DNA of 64,000 nucleotides from Sorex araneus (taxonomy: Eukaryota; Chordata; Mammalia; Eulipotyphla; Soricidae). The DNA is taken from positions 84,265,626 through 84,329,625 of the forward strand of contig NC_073305.1 in assembly GCF_027595985.1 (NCBI RefSeq), read 5' to 3'. The position numbers and the translations under genes were made by a program. Below, piece by piece: positions 1 through 12,501 of the stretch (its first letter is position 1; every line of letters starts with the position of its first letter). The notes below the pieces were generated by a model. That model saw only the letters and a program-made list of their open reading frames with translations, ran no database searches and was not told where the DNA came from.

Positions 1-273
1 TGGGTATTAAGGAAAGTTGAACTACAGTGCAGTACTTTTTTAGCTTGAGAGAGCATTCCTTATGATAATTTAATTATAAGGAAAAGAGCAAAAAGGTCTC
101 CCTTATTTATTTCTTATTTTTTGAGAGTTTAAAGAAATAGATAAAAGCACGTGTGCTTTTTTTATTTTTAAATAGAGGGAGAGATCTGGCAAAGCCAAAT
201 CTTAAGTGCTATCTTTTAAAGAGCTTATCTAATGCAGTCCTTTCTCTCTCTTCCTTTTTAGATCAAGACAATT

Positions 274-982
274 ATTTATTTATTTATTTATTGAACCTCT
301 GTGGGTTAGTTACAAAGCTTTCATGTTTGGGATTCAGCCATACAATCATGAAACACCCATCCCTCCACCAGTGCAAACTTTTCACCACCAATGTCCCCAG
401 TTTCACCCGCCTCTCTATACCCCAGTTCTCACCCTGCCTCTATACAGACAATTGCTCAGATACTCTCTCTATTTTGGGCATTATATTTCGCTCAAATTTT
501 CCCACCACCATTCAAGCCCGCTTTCCAGGGGCAGATGCTTGATCATTTATTTTCTATTGTTCATTTCGCATATCATGAAAGGTCAGCTTCTGAAACTCTC
601 AGATTAAAAATGGTTGGGTTCCAGAGACATCTCTGTAGGGAGCTATTCCATTTTGGGATTCAATTAGGAGTTTCTGGGCCTGGGGTTGTTACAGCACCAA
701 GATGGCTCCCTGGGGGCGGGTTGTGGGCGTGACTTCTGGCATCAGGAGCCGTGGAGAAGTTGGGGGTGAGACTGCCCAGTTCCACTGCTGCTGTGCAGTT
801 TGGAGCGTTAGTCCTGAAACCCACATACCGGAGCCTTGCATGTGTTAGCTCATGGTCGCTGAGATTCCATCTGGAGAAGGCGGGGAGACTGCACCTGCTC
901 CATCTGGGGCAGCCCTGTGAAATTGGTTCCGTCATCTCAGCGCTGTGGTGACCTCTGGGACCCGTTGCTGCTGTATGCGCCA
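274..982 (-). mobile_element. L1-like 3' end insertion with target duplication
   Basis: Flanked by an exact 14-bp direct repeat AGATCAAGACAATT (260-273 and 983-996). The left edge is an antisense A-rich tail (ATTTATTTATTTATTG) followed by the complement of the common L1 3' UTR (ATACAATCATGAAACACCCA..., CTCCACCAGTGCA). The right half (660-980) is a GC-rich internal region. 5'-truncated. Confidence 0.75.
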
Positions 983-999
983 AGATCAAGACAATTTCT

Positions 1000-2770
1000 T
1001 AAGCCACAGTAAATATTTATAACTTATGAATTACAATTGCAATAATAGAGTGCAACAGGAAAAGCTATAATATCCATTTCTCTATGCTACCATTATCTTT
1101 TAAAAAACCATCAAACAGGATGATGATATTGCTATTTATCATTTTGTCTTGCAGATGAACTGGAAGCTAATATAAATGAGTTTGTATAGTCACTTGTTTA
1201 GAACAGCATTCCTCAGCCATCTCTGTGTGGACTGGTACTGAAAGATTGAACATTGTGGGTTTACTACATTGGTTAAAATTACCAGCCTGTAGACAAATAT
1301 GCAGGACAGGTGCGGGTCTGCTGGTGTAGAAAGGCTGGTTTAGAAAGGAAAGAATATAATTTCAGGGACTAGAGTGCTGGCATAGGGATTAGATATGCAT
1401 GCCTTGCATGTATAGGACCCAGATGCCATCCTCAGATACTCATTTCCTTCTTCCTCCCTTCCCCCCAGCACCTGCTGGGTATAGTCCTGGAGACCTTTGA
1501 GTCTTGTTGGAGTAACCCAAGTGGTCCCCGACACTGCCAGGCTCAAGCAGCGCCTCATCTTCTGACCTTAGTCTTAGCTCTAATCTGCCCACGGAATACA
1601 GTTTCAGATCCTATCTTTGCATGACACACTTTAGTTATATTGTTTTATTTTAAAATTTATCAAATATAGATGATACTACATGAAAAATTATGAGAGAAAC
1701 TGTTTAAAAAAGATATCATGTTTGTGCTCTTTGTGTCATTTTCCTAATGTCTTTACAAACAAAATAGACACCATATGGCTCCCATGGAAAACTCTTGTAA
1801 AAACTGAATAAGAGAGGAGACAGAGAGCTTTATGGGTGCAGGTTGGATGTACGAAGTAACATAAAAGAATGAAGAAAAAACAGTATTTTGACAAGCAATA
1901 TAAATAGTCTCTGGATGCTATGTAGTCCCAGGGAGAAAAGAAGAAAGCATAAGCTTTTTTTTTTTTTTTCATTTGGAATAGAAAATGGTTAGGAGTTGGG
2001 AAATTTTAATGAACTTTGATATCTTGGAAAACATTTTCTTACATAAACTTACTATACCTGAAAATTCCACTATGTGCCCTTACAAATGTGATATTCAATC
2101 ACATAAACAAAAAGTACAAAGTATTTCTAGGAAAAGATGACTGGTTTATTGATAAATTATATCTAAGATCTTTATGAGTACATCTTAGTGCATTTTGGAA
2201 CATGTGATAGGTTCTTGCTTAATGTAGTTGATTTCATTACATGAGAAGATTGAAGAGATGACTAATATTTTTATCAGTTTTAAAATGCGGAGACATCTTA
2301 ATTTATTTAAAAATATTTATACATTAAATTATATCATATCTGTATACCACAAAAATGGCTAACGTTCGCATAAACCTTTCAGATTTATTCTTTCTCAAGA
2401 TAAAAAAATGAAGCTGTGAAAGTGTGAATTAAATAAAAGTGAAATTTCAATGTAAATCTTTTTCTTGCATACACTCTCTTCACTCTAAAATAATTTGGAA
2501 ATAAGAGAATGTTCCAGAACCCTGTGATGGCAGTGACAGGCAACAATAGTAGCATGAGTTTAACAGAGTGAGATGTCTGGGATGAGGACTTCTCTTCCTA
2601 ACTCAATGCAAAATTTTTTGCTTCCTAATTAGCAATATGTTGCAAATATTCTTTTTTTGCACTGCCAGAACTGAAACCAAAAAGCACATCTTGCTGTTAA
2701 AAAAATGTAGAATGAAAGGCCACTGGCTATAGTGTGTTAAATGATGACTTGGAAAATTCATTTAACATTT
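1000..2770. other. Non-coding AT-rich stretch
   Basis: No exon, gene-like frame or clear repeat. 1380-1560 has a faint SINE-like order (CATGCCTTGCATGTATAGGAC) too diverged to call. Confidence 0.6.
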
Positions 2771-2772
2771 TT

Positions 2773-2923
2773 TCCCTTTTTTTTTCTTTTTGGGTCACCC
2801 TCAGCAATGTACAGGTGTTATTTCTGCTGGTACTCAGGGGACCATATGGAATGCTGAGAATTGAACCCGGGTCGGCCGAGTGCAAGGCAAATGCCCTACC
2901 CGCTGTGCTATCTCTCCAGCCCC
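2773..2923 (-). repeat. tRNA-derived SINE, poly(A) family
   Basis: T-run, TTTTTGGGTCACCC and CAGGGGACCATATGGAATGC lead to the complement of the tRNA-like head GGGCTGGAGAGATAGCACAG. Slightly truncated. Confidence 0.85.
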
Positions 2924-3799
2924 ATCATATTTTCTTTCTTTCCCTTACAAAACTTACAGAAAAGTGACAGAAATTCTGCTACAATTCCTTCCTGAAAATC
3001 ATGAGGACTCTCACAGAAATGCCTTGTGAGGGTGCTCAGTGTCCTGAGAGCTTTTTACTATAATGTCTAAGTGAGATAGTTACTGGTATGTACTAACTAC
3101 AAGTTATGTTTTACACTCTTCTGAGATTGCTTCTAAAAAGAAGAAGCTTTCTTTTTTTTCTTTCCTTTCAGACATGAAGTGGTATAGCCTGGGGCACTAC
3201 AGCAAGAAGAAATGCTGCTTATTTTTAGGGAATCTTTCAGAGTAGCATTATCCTGCTCTGGGAAGATAAATGGCTGGAAACATAGTTCATGATCGACTTG
3301 AGAAGTCACAACATATCAAATTAAGTGTTTAATTATACAAAAAGAAAAGCTGTACAAAGATTTTTAAGCAGAAAAGAAGCACAATAATTATGCTTTAGAA
3401 AGCACAGTTTGACAGCAGGGTACACAGTGAATTAGATATTATAAGTAAAACGTTTGTCAATAGAACTTAATGGTATTCAAAAATGACAGTCATATATTGC
3501 AGTCTGTTTTTCTTTTTGTTTCAAGAATTAAAAGAAATGAGTTTCAACTCATCCCTTATTTAAGGCCTCATATGGAATCACACATTAGAACATAATTCTT
3601 AAGTAGTCTGAACAGAAGAACAACATTCATGTTTGTATAATGTTTTACTGTCATCAAATGTTCAGAAATACATTGTGTTGTCACAAAACCACAACAAGAC
3701 AACTGGTCAAAATGTTTTATTTTGACACTTAGAAAAGTTGTAGTTCAGAGAGTCAAGTAATTATAAGATGTTTCAATTTGTAGAATTGGAGTAGGTAGA
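2924..3799. other. Non-coding stretch
   Basis: Unique-looking AT-rich sequence with nothing I can identify. Confidence 0.6.
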
Positions 3800-4275
3800 G
3801 ATAATGATTCTCTAGAGAATTATTTTTGCCAGATAACTTCAAAGAAGATACAATGAAAAGCAGCTTAGTCTACCAAAGGAGATTATAATTGATTTCTCAG
3901 AAAAAGCAATCAGAAAATGCAGAGAGAATTTGAAAGATTTAATATTATTTTCTAGTAAAGATACCCAACCAAATGGATAGAAAGGGAATGTAAGATAATA
4001 AAAACGTATAAAAATTACGCAAATTGGAAAATACATAGAAACATCACTATTTGCGTATGATCATGTCACCAAAAACAGACAGAGATTCAATATGATTCCT
4101 ATCTAATAATAATACAACTCACTTTTTTTTTAAGAAATCATAAAATTTATTTGGGACCCAAAGGAAAAAAAATCTGATAGCAAAAACAATTCTGAGAAAA
4201 AAGGAACAAAAACGGAGCTGTCACACTCCTGACTTCAAACTGTACATCTGTATTACATTTTATATTACAAGACGG
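3800..4275 (+). mobile_element. L1 ORF2 fragment
   Basis: TTTGGGACCCAAAGGAAAAA, TTCTGAGAAAAAAGGAACAA and CACTCCTGACTTCAAACTGT follow the conserved L1 ORF2 order. Many stops; truncated at both ends, ending at the CpG-rich island. Confidence 0.6.
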
Positions 4276-4279
4276 AGTC

Positions 4280-5260
4280 GACGGACCCCGAGAACCCGTG
4301 CAGGGGGCAGGGGCAGCCGGCACGTTCATGCACACAGACTGTCACCCCTTAAAAGTCTTTATCGATCCTGGGTCTTTGAACCCCGTGCAAGCAGCCGAAC
4401 ACAAGCGCGCGCGGCGCACAGCGGCAGGGAAGGGTCTGTCTCGCCCGGGGTCGGGGGTGCGCGGGGAGGCAGCGATCTGTCCCGGAAAGTGACCCGGAAT
4501 GAATTCAGAAGGGGCAAAAAGGGTCCGCGGCTCTTTCGCCCCCTCTTTTGCACCAAACCTCCACTCAAGGCAATATCTCTAGCCTTGAAAATAAGTTCTG
4601 AGTCCTCGCCAGCTGGTTTCACGCCGAAACTTATGGGTAGTAACTACCGCCGATTATGTACATTTAATGAAAGTCGCTTTTATCTAGTCCTGGCTTCCAA
4701 GACTTAATTTTGAATCCTGGGCAAAGTCATGCACATAACCCCATAAAGAGACCCCGCCGTGGGCAGCCAGGACGACCCTCTCCTCTCCCCGCCCCCCCGC
4801 GCGCCCCTATCCTTTTCTACTTCGACAGTTGAGAAACGCTTGCGATGAATTCATGATCCTGGGAATTTTTTTGTTCTTCTCTTTACAAAACCGAGCCTCG
4901 TTTTCTTAATGTCAGTGTTGTAACAGGGGAGAATTGGGGGCTGGAGAAGATTGTACCCGCCTAAAGCTGATGCGGTTGTGTGTGTTTGGCGGGGTTGGGC
5001 GGTGGGGTGAGGCAGTTGCTGGGGTTTCCCGCCCGAACTGTCCCAAAGCCAAACCGAGCTTGAGCAGCTTCGTGGACAATCTTCCCTGCAGGCGCGGGTG
5101 GATTTTCACTAAGGGAATGCGCACAGGGTTCCCCACCGCACCCCCAAACCTGTCTTTGGAGAGCAAGGAAGAGAAATTCCAGTTAGCAAGTCCGACCAGA
5201 AACAGAAACTTCTTCTTTACAGATTAAACTGTTCTTTTTCTGTTCTGCACGGCAGATGCT
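4280..5260. promoter_or_regulatory. Orphan CpG-rich island
   Basis: About 1 kb of GC-rich, CpG-rich sequence (GCGCGCGCGGCGCACAGCGG-like stretches at 4405-4425) in otherwise AT-rich DNA. It contains a GC-box run (CCCCGCCCCCC, 4787-4797) and two E2F-like sites (TTTGGCGGG near 4985, TTTCCCGCC at 5025-5033). Short open frames exist on both strands, none recognisable. It begins where an L1 fragment ends and stops at a SINE. An unmethylated promoter or enhancer is the likeliest reading; no gene could be assigned. Confidence 0.45.
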
Positions 5261-5337
5261 ATCGCTGATTCAAAGAAAATGCACTGGTACAGTTTATCTT
5301 GGTACATAATTTTAAACTCTCTGCTCTGCCCCTTAAG

Positions 5338-5514
5338 GTTTTTTTTTTTTTCTTTTTGGGTTCTACCCGGCGATGCACAGGGGTTACTCCTGGCTCATGC
5401 ACTCAGGAATTACCCCTGGCGGTGCTCAGGGGACCATATGGGATGCTGGTAATCGAACCCTGATCGGCCACGTGCAAGGCAAGTGCCCTACCCACTGTGC
5501 TATCACTCCAGCCC
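5338..5514 (-). repeat. SINE, poly(A) family, full length
   Basis: Exact 14-bp target duplication CTCTGCCCCTTAAG at 5324-5337 and 5515-5528. It closes the right side of the CpG-rich island region. Confidence 0.93.
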
Positions 5515-5775
5515 CTCTGCCCCTTAAGTTTTATGGCAATTTCTGATCTTTGTCAACAGACATGTACCTTCTGACAAGGCAATCAATACCTGCCTAAAAA
5601 GCTCTGACTTCCCTGTCCAAATATATCAAACTTCTTCAGAGAATATAATGTCTTGTTATACTCAGATCAAATATATAAATTTCTCTGAATGTTCTTGTAT
5701 GTTAATAATTACACATATGTATAAAGTATAATAAATTTGACCACAGATATTTTTGATTGCATACATAGATTTTCT

Positions 5776-5811
<36 letters not shown>

Positions 5812-5992
5812 GGGGGAGTCAGTTTGTTTTGCTCTGTATCCAGGTCACATATGGTGGTCCCTAGGGCTTACTCCTGCATTCAGGGAATCACTGCTAATGG
5901 GGCCTGGAGGATGTCTCTGCTTGGTGTTGGGGATCAAACCCAGTGGCCATGTGCAAGACAAGCACCCTACCTGTTGTACCATCGCTCTGCCA
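5776..5992 (-). repeat. Diverged poly(A)-family SINE with long T-run
   Basis: About 30 T at 5779-5809, then GGTCACATATGGTGG and GGGGATCAAACCCAGTGGCC. Diverged from the main copies. Confidence 0.7.
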
Positions 5993-6021
5993 TCGTTTGC
6001 TGCTCAGTATTCTCTGCAACT

Positions 6022-6272
6022 GGACTGGAGGGATGGCACAGTGGGTAGGGTGTTTGTCTTGCACGCGGTGGACCTGGTTTGATTCCTCCATGTCTCTTGG
6101 AGAGCCTGGCAAGCTACCGAGAGTGTCCTGCCTGTACAGCAAAACCTGGCAAGCTCCCCGTGGTGTATTCGATATGCCAAAAACAGTAACAACAAGTCTC
6201 ACAATGGAGATGTTACTGGTGTCCGCTCAAGCAAATCGATGAACAAGGGGACGACAGTGCTACAGTGCTACT
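6022..6272 (+). repeat. SINE, RTE-tailed family
   Basis: Head GGACTGGAGGGATGGCACAG, second part GGCAAGCTACCGAGAG and ATATGCCAAAAACAGTAACA, tail GATGTTACTGGTGTCCGCTC then ACAGTGCT repeats and no poly(A). Confidence 0.9.
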
Positions 6273-6395
6273 ACGAGATGTAGTACAGTTTGCTGCTTAT
6301 TTATTTATTTACAATTTATTGAAATAAAAATATGCACATTAGATCAATGGAACAGCATTGAGAACAGCATAAATAAACACACACATACATATATA

Positions 6396-6640
6396 CATAT
6401 AGCACAGTGGGTAGGGCATTTGTCTTGCACACGGCTGACCCAGGTTTGATTCCTCCGTTCCACTCTGATAGCCCGGCAAGCTACTGAGAGTACCCTGCCC
6501 ACACATCAGAGCTGGCAAGCTACCCATGGCATATTTGATATGTCAAAAACAGTAACAACAAGTCTCACAATGGAGACGTTACTGGTGCCCGCTCAAGCAA
6601 ATTGATGAACAAAGGGATGAGAGTGCTACAGTGCTACATA
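6396..6640 (+). repeat. SINE, RTE-tailed family
   Basis: Head truncated to ATAGCACAGTGGGTAGGGC, preceded by a CA/TA-rich tract. The tail ends ACAGTGCTACATATA. Confidence 0.88.
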
Positions 6641-6664
6641 TATATATACATATATATATATGCA

Positions 6665-7393
6665 CAACTTTAATATGATGAAGTCAGAATCTTAAGATAA
6701 GACATGGAAAATATCTTCAATAAATGGTGTTGGGAAAACTGGGTAGATACTACAAAAGAATGAAATTAAACCATTATCTAACATGGAATAAATATTAATT
6801 CAAAATTGATTAATGAAGTCACAAAATTTGCTTATAAACAGATGGACATGGAGAGTATCATGATGAGTGAAATGAGTCAAATGAAGAGAGAGATACATTG
6901 CACTCATTTGTGAAATATAAAAAAGCATAATATGAGACTAATACCCATGTATAGTAAAAGCATTGCTAGGAGGACTGGTCCAAGGATGGCAGTTTGCCGT
7001 AAGAAGGGTGGAGGGAGGGAATTTAGAATAGAGAAGGGACCAGAATGACAATGCTAGGTGGAAATGATCACTATGAACAAGAACTGAGTGCTAAAAGTAG
7101 ATAATGAGATATACATGATAACGTCTTAGTACCTATATTGCAAACAATACCTAGAAGAAAAGAGAGAGAGAGTGAGAGAGAAAGAAGAAAAGTGCCTACT
7201 AGAGTCAGGTTGGGGCAGGGTTTGTGGGGAGGGAGGGCACATGGGGAGGGCAGTGGGAGGAAAACTGGGAACGTTGGTGGTAGGAAATGTACACTGGTGA
7301 AGGAATGGGTGTTGAAACATTGTATGACTGAAACCCAGTCATGAACAACTTTGTAAACTGCATATCTCACAGTGATTCAATAAAAAAAGGGGT
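6665..7393 (+). mobile_element. L1 3' end with polyadenylation signal
   Basis: Contains ATGGACATGGAGAGTATCAT and GAGTGAAATGAGTCA (end of L1 ORF2), then the purine-rich 3' UTR and the end ...GTATGACTGAAACCCAGTCA...GTGATTCAATAAAAAAA. Internally deleted. Confidence 0.75.
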
Positions 7394-7962
7394 ATGAGCT
7401 GAATGATAAGATATATATATATATATATTAAAAAACACTGGTGATATACACCTTGATATTGGCTTTAGAGATGTGTTTGGGGACTTCAAGTTAATTGCAT
7501 GGAAAATAAAGCAACAATTAACAAATGAGATTTTGTCAAATTATAAACCTGTTGCTGAGTAAAATAAACTATAATTAAAATGAAAAGGATTGAAAATAAT
7601 AAGTCCAACAATGGATTCATGTTTGAATCATGTAAAAGGCTTATAATAATCAAAAAGAAAACCAAGTAACTGTTACAATATGAGCAAAGGGTATGAAGAG
7701 ATAGATTCCAAAGAAGACATATTCATTTTACTTAAAAAAAAAAAGAAGATATAGTCAGTAGGCACAGAAAAAGATGTACATCATATCTTATTGTATGGGA
7801 ATTGCCAATGAAAACAAGAATGTGATATTAACTTACACCCGTGAGAAGAGTTAATATCCAGAAAGCAAAAACAAGTGTTGAACAGAATATGATGAAAGGG
7901 AACACATTCATGTACAGTTATTACGAATGTAAATTATTGCTATTGGAAAAATGTATGAAAAT

Positions 7963-8131
7963 ATTTTTTGATTTTTGTTTTTGTTTTGGGGTCACACTGG
8001 TGATACTCAGAGGTTACTCCCACTGTGTACTAAAAATTACTCCTCACGGTGCTCAAGGGACCATATGGGAAGCCCTGGGATGGCCACATACATGACAAAT
8101 ACCCTACCCACTGTACTATCTCTCTGGCCCC
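7963..8131 (-). repeat. Old poly(A)-family SINE
   Basis: GGGGTCACACTGGTGATACTC ... CTATCTCTCTGGCCCC; inserted in the L1 fragment. Confidence 0.75.
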
Positions 8132-8148
8132 AGAAGTATAGGGATTTT

Positions 8149-8316
8149 TTTTTCTTTTTGGGTCACACCCAGTGATGCTCAGGGGTTACTCCTGACTTTG
8201 CACTCAGGAATTATTCCTGGCGGTGCTTGGGGGACCATATGGGATGCTGGGTATTGAACCCGGGTTGGCCACGTGCAAGGAAAACACCCTACTTGCTGTG
8301 CTATTGCTCCGGCCCC
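8149..8316 (-). repeat. SINE, poly(A) family
   Basis: Target duplication AAGTATAGGGATTTTT (8134-8149) / AAGTATGGGGATTTTT (8317-8332), one mismatch. Confidence 0.9.
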
Positions 8317-8840
8317 AAGTATGGGGATTTTTAAGGTAAAAAATTAATATGTATTTTATATGATGTAGTGATCCCCCTTCAAAATACAAAAACACTGATT
8401 CAAAGAGATATAGGTATTTTTGTTTTCCATGAAATATAAATATCACGGATATACTATTTATAAGTATTTATAAATGTAGCATGAATATTTTCACATTTTT
8501 TGCTATACTACTTACAATAGCTTATAGTTGTAGACAAATTAAGTGCCCATTGACAGATGATTGGGTAAAGAGAATGCAATGCTTATACACAATGGATCAT
8601 TATTTAATTGTAAAGAACTCTTAAATCCTATCATTTGCAAAACATAGATGAACATAAAGGCTTAGTGAAATAAGTCAGACAAATACCATGCAATATTACT
8701 CACACATACTATATAAACAAAATGTAAAAATACAATTAGAAGATACAAATTAGTGTTTATAAGAAGAAAAGGGGGTGATAGATCTGGTAGAAAGGCTGAT
8801 TTTATGGAGAACTGAATTAACTTTCAGAGGTGAGCTTAAT

Positions 8841-9999
8841 GTAGTGTATATATACATGCTATTTTTAATGATGCACACCTGAATTTAATATAATGATTCA
8901 ATATTGCAGTGTACGAAACACAAGTTAAGAGCAAATTTGTACCCCTAATAATGAATTACAGCAATGTAGTTTTTATCCTTAGAAAATAATATGATACCTA
9001 CCCATATTGTTTTAAGAACTTGAGGAGGACCACAATTTCTATGAGCTCAGGGTTTTTTATAGATACTAGTAAAAAAATTTGAAACGTAATAAAACCTCAG
9101 TATAGATCAATATATTTTAAGTCAAAGACTCTTCTTTGCTTACCAAAGATGTACTGATCAATGTGGTTATCTAGCATATGTCAAATTATAGCTATACTTT
9201 TAACTGTCCATAGATGCCTTATCATTTCTATGTTATTGTTTATCAGATATAGTGTGATCTTTACAGTATAACTTTATATATTTAAATTTCCTTTATGATT
9301 TCTATGCTATTATTTATCATATATAATGTGAATTTTACAGTAAAACTTTTATATTTTCATTTCTTTTCAATTTTGCATGCACCCAAAAGTGTGAAAGCTC
9401 ATTATTTAAAAATAATAAATAGTACTGAAGAGAGACCTTTATAGTCAACTAAGAATTCATGTTTTATTTACTTGTCTTTCAATTTATCTTTTATCCTGTG
9501 TTTATTAGGTTTCAGAAGGAAGTTGGCTCTTCTCACTTCCTCTTCTCCTCACTTGTGTGATGTTCCATATTTATAAAAGAGGTGGAGAAGACAAGTATTA
9601 TCTTTTTTTCTTTCACAAACAATTGTAACAGGAAACACAATAGTACAATTTCTTTGGCAGTGTATTCTTAAATTTATCAAAAAAGTCCTTAAATAAAAAT
9701 TTAAAGTTCCAATGTTTGTCTCGAACTACTCTTCAAAACTATTCTGATTGCTTTTATTCATTCAGATAAGTTTTCACAAATTCATTAAATGATCACCTGA
9801 TAGTTAATGTCAAGTGGAATTTGGGGCGTGAGATACCAACAGAGTTCTAGGTAGATGCACAGCAAATTTATTAATGAATACAGATATTATCAAGCAGATG
9901 TCAAGAAAATCCTGATGATCTTTTAAAGGATTGATATTTAATAAATAAACAATGAAGTTTGCAATTATGTGTAGTGTATAATTAAGAATTAGTTATTTT
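8841..9999. other. Non-coding AT-rich stretch
   Basis: Contains a near-duplicate ATTTCTATG(T/C)TATT(G/A)TTTATCA at about 9225 and 9299 (74 bp apart), a short local duplication; otherwise nothing recognised. Confidence 0.55.
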
Positions 10000-10166
10000 G
10001 GGTCTGGAGCAATAGCACAGCAATAGCACATTTGCTTTGCATGCAGCTGACCCAGGTTCGATTCCCAGCATCCCCATATGGTCTCCTAAGCACCTCCAGG
10101 AGTAATTCCTGAGTGCAGACCCAGGAGTAACCCCTGTGCATCACCGGGTGTAATCCCCTCAAAAAA
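10000..10166 (+). repeat. SINE, poly(A) family
   Basis: GGGTCTGGAGCAATAGCACAG, with B box GGTTCGATTCC and the end GCATCACCGGGTGTAATCCCC. The segment CAATAGCACA of the head is tandemly duplicated. Confidence 0.88.
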
Positions 10167-10529
10167 TCAGTTGTATCTAAGCATAGTTTTAGTGAGTAAT
10201 TACTGAAATTAGAGTCAGGTGCCAGAACTAGAAAACGTTATACTTGGAACTTTCATTATTTAAGTCAAACATTAAGAATTTTGTTTCTCTCTAAAATGTC
10301 ATCTCTAAAATGAATGTCCGTTAAGCCTCTGATATTCCATACCTGCGAGGAGACTCCAAAGCGTATCTGTAATTTGAAAGCAATAATAACACCAAAATAG
10401 GACACTAGAAAAGGTGTTTAGAAGCAACACAACAAATATTCTCTGAATATCAAAAAGGAACAGTGGTGAATTTATTCTCCCCAATATAGCGATTTTTTTC
10501 AAGCCTTTTTCTCCCTTCCCATCCTATCT

Positions 10530-10945
10530 AGTCCACTCTGACCCAATTTCTGTGTATAATCCAGCTCATTCATTTCCCATTGACTCCTAGGCTATATGTG
10601 CATTTGACATATATGTGTACTCATGTGCAGTTTTGAATTTGCAATTCTTTACACAAAAGGTAGAATGTAATTTTAAAAAAAAACACCTTTCACTTTACTT
10701 TTTGGCTTTAACATGTTATCTTGGAACTCACTCCATAACAACTCATTAAAGATCCTTCTCATTCTTTTAAAAAGATACTACATGAACTGTACATATGCAC
10801 CATAGTTTATTCAGCCAGCTTTTTATACAATAGTTCACTTTCAACACCCTGCAATTGTGAATGGCATTTCAAAAAGTAATTTGTAAATGTATAGTTTTAT
10901 ATTGCTTGAAGGACATTATAAAATTCCTATGAGTGATTTAAAGAT
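10530..10945 (-). mobile_element. Probable old L1 fragment, antisense
   Basis: CACCATAGTTTATTCAGCCAG followed by TTCAACACCCTGCAATTGTG resembles antisense L1. Strongly diverged. Confidence 0.35.
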
Positions 10946-10950
10946 AACTC

Positions 10951-11086
10951 CAAGGGTGCTTGCCTTGCACATGGCCCGCCAATTCAGGTTCAATCTCCAT
11001 AATCCCATCTGGTCTTGAGACCACCACCAGGTGAAGAGCTAGAAGTAACCCATGAGCATTGCTGGGTGTGACCCAAAAAGCAAACT
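10951..11086 (+). repeat. Old poly(A)-family SINE, 5'-truncated
   Basis: CTTGCCTTGCACATGGCC ... GCATTGCTGGGTGTGACCC. Confidence 0.7.
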
Positions 11087-11284
11087 TAAACAATTGTTAA
11101 AACTCGTGTGTATTTTGGTAGGCATCATTAAATGCACCGCTGTGAAAATGTAGTAATATTTATCTATCTTTGCATCTTAGAGGTGGAAAATGCTATGTCA
11201 GTGTAGCTTTAATTTTCTTTACTTTCACTGTAAGTTTGAAAATCTTGTTTGGTAATCATTTTAATGTTTACTCTGAATGACTTT

Positions 11285-11487
11285 TATTTATATTTTGGTG
11301 TTGGGGCCACAGGGTTCACTTACTTATGGTACTTATGGTACCCAGGCCTTACTCCTGGCTCTGCTCTCAGGGATCACTGCTGGCTGGTTTGGGAAACCAT
11401 ATGCAGCGAAGAACCCAGGTCTGTCAAATCTGGGTCTGTACTATGCAAGATAAGCACCTTCTCCACTGTACTATTGCTCTGGTCTGT
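11285..11487 (-). repeat. Old SINE
   Basis: GGGGCCACAGGGTTCACTTAC, CTTACTCCTGGCTCTGCTCT ... ACTATTGCTCTGGTC; contains a short ACTTATGGT duplication. Confidence 0.65.
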
Positions 11488-11574
11488 TGTTTATTTAACA
11501 GAATATGCATAGACATGTTTTTTGAGAGATAATATTTCCTTGATAGATTTTTCAAATATAGAAAGAAGCAGGCC

Positions 11575-11966
11575 TCACATGAAGGGGGAAAAGGCAGCTC
11601 AAATACAGAAGGGACCACTAAGTAAAGGGTGCTAGGAGGGCCCGTTCACGATGGGAGATGCAGGGTGAAAGTAGACTGTAGACTGAACATGATGGCCACT
11701 TAATACCTCTATGGCAAACCACAACACCCAAAAGGAGAGAGTGAGCAAAAGGGAATGCCCTGCCACAGAGGTGGGGTGGGGTTGAAGGGATGGGGTGGGG
11801 GTGATGGGAGGAATGTTGGGACCATTGGTGGTGGAGAATGAGCTCTGGTGGAGGCATGGGTACTCCATTATTGTATGACTGAAACACAAACATGAAAGGT
11901 TGTAAGTCTGTAACTGTATCTCACCCTCACGGTGATTCACTAATAAAAAAACAAAAACAAAAACAA
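11575..11966 (+). mobile_element. L1 3' UTR
   Basis: Purine-rich 3' UTR ending TTGTATGACTGAAACACAAA ... CACGGTGATTCACTAATAAA, then an A-rich tail (AAAAACAAAAAC). Confidence 0.7.
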
Positions 11967-11995
11967 ATTGGCTGGTTTAATCTATGTCAGGATGG

Positions 11996-11997
<2 letters not shown>

Positions 11998-12042
<45 letters not shown>
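11998..12042 (+). repeat. (GAT)n microsatellite
   Basis: About 15 GAT units directly before the T-run of a SINE; probably grown from target or tail sequence. Confidence 0.95.
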
Positions 12043-12046
<4 letters not shown>

Positions 12047-12217
12047 GATTTTTTTTTTAAAGATCATACCCAGTGCTGCACAGGAGTTGGTCCTGGCTCT
12101 GCACTCAGGAATTTCTCCTGGTGATGCTCAGGGGACCATAGGGGATGCTGGGAATTGAACCCGGGTTGACCACGTGCAAGGCAAATGCCCAACCTACTGT
12201 GCTATGGCTCCAACCCC
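12047..12217 (-). repeat. SINE, poly(A) family
   Basis: TTTTTTTTTAAAGATCATACC ... TGCTATGGCTCCAACCCC. Confidence 0.82.
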
Positions 12218-12501
12218 TATAACAGGATTATTATTTGTAGACTCTATTCCTTTAGCAAATTCTTGTTTCCAGATGTATTTGCATAGAGGCTTTAAAGCTT
12301 CTCTTTCTTTTGCTCTTCCTCTTTCACTCTTTCCCTTCTATTTTATTATCTATTTTCACTCATCATGTTATATTTGTGGATTCTCTGTTCTTTTTAAAAA
12401 TTAAACTAACTTGACATAGATCTTCTTTGATAACTATAAAACTAAATTATTATTGTTCTTATATTTTAAATTATTTTTTGTTTTATTTTTACTTTATTGT
12501 A

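Larger units (their letters stand above)
7430..8840 (+). mobile_element. Older L1 ORF2/3' fragment split by two SINEs
   Basis: CCAAAGAAGACATATTCATT, AACTTACACCCGTGAGAAG and CTTAGTGAAATAAGTCAGAC are in the order of an L1 3' half. SINEs at 7963-8132 and 8149-8316 interrupt it. Confidence 0.6.

Noticed and set aside
6022-6100. tRNA gene (A and B box-like motifs)
   Set aside because: The motifs belong to SINE heads; flanking tail sequence and repetition throughout the window show retroposons, and no cloverleaf-length stand-alone gene is seen.
5737-6202. Open frames of about 100 codons on both strands
   Set aside because: They translate SINE sequence; the same peptide themes ([19 protein letters not shown]) recur at every SINE copy.
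11892-12158. Frame encoding a poly-aspartate run
   Set aside because: It is the (GAT)n microsatellite plus a SINE.
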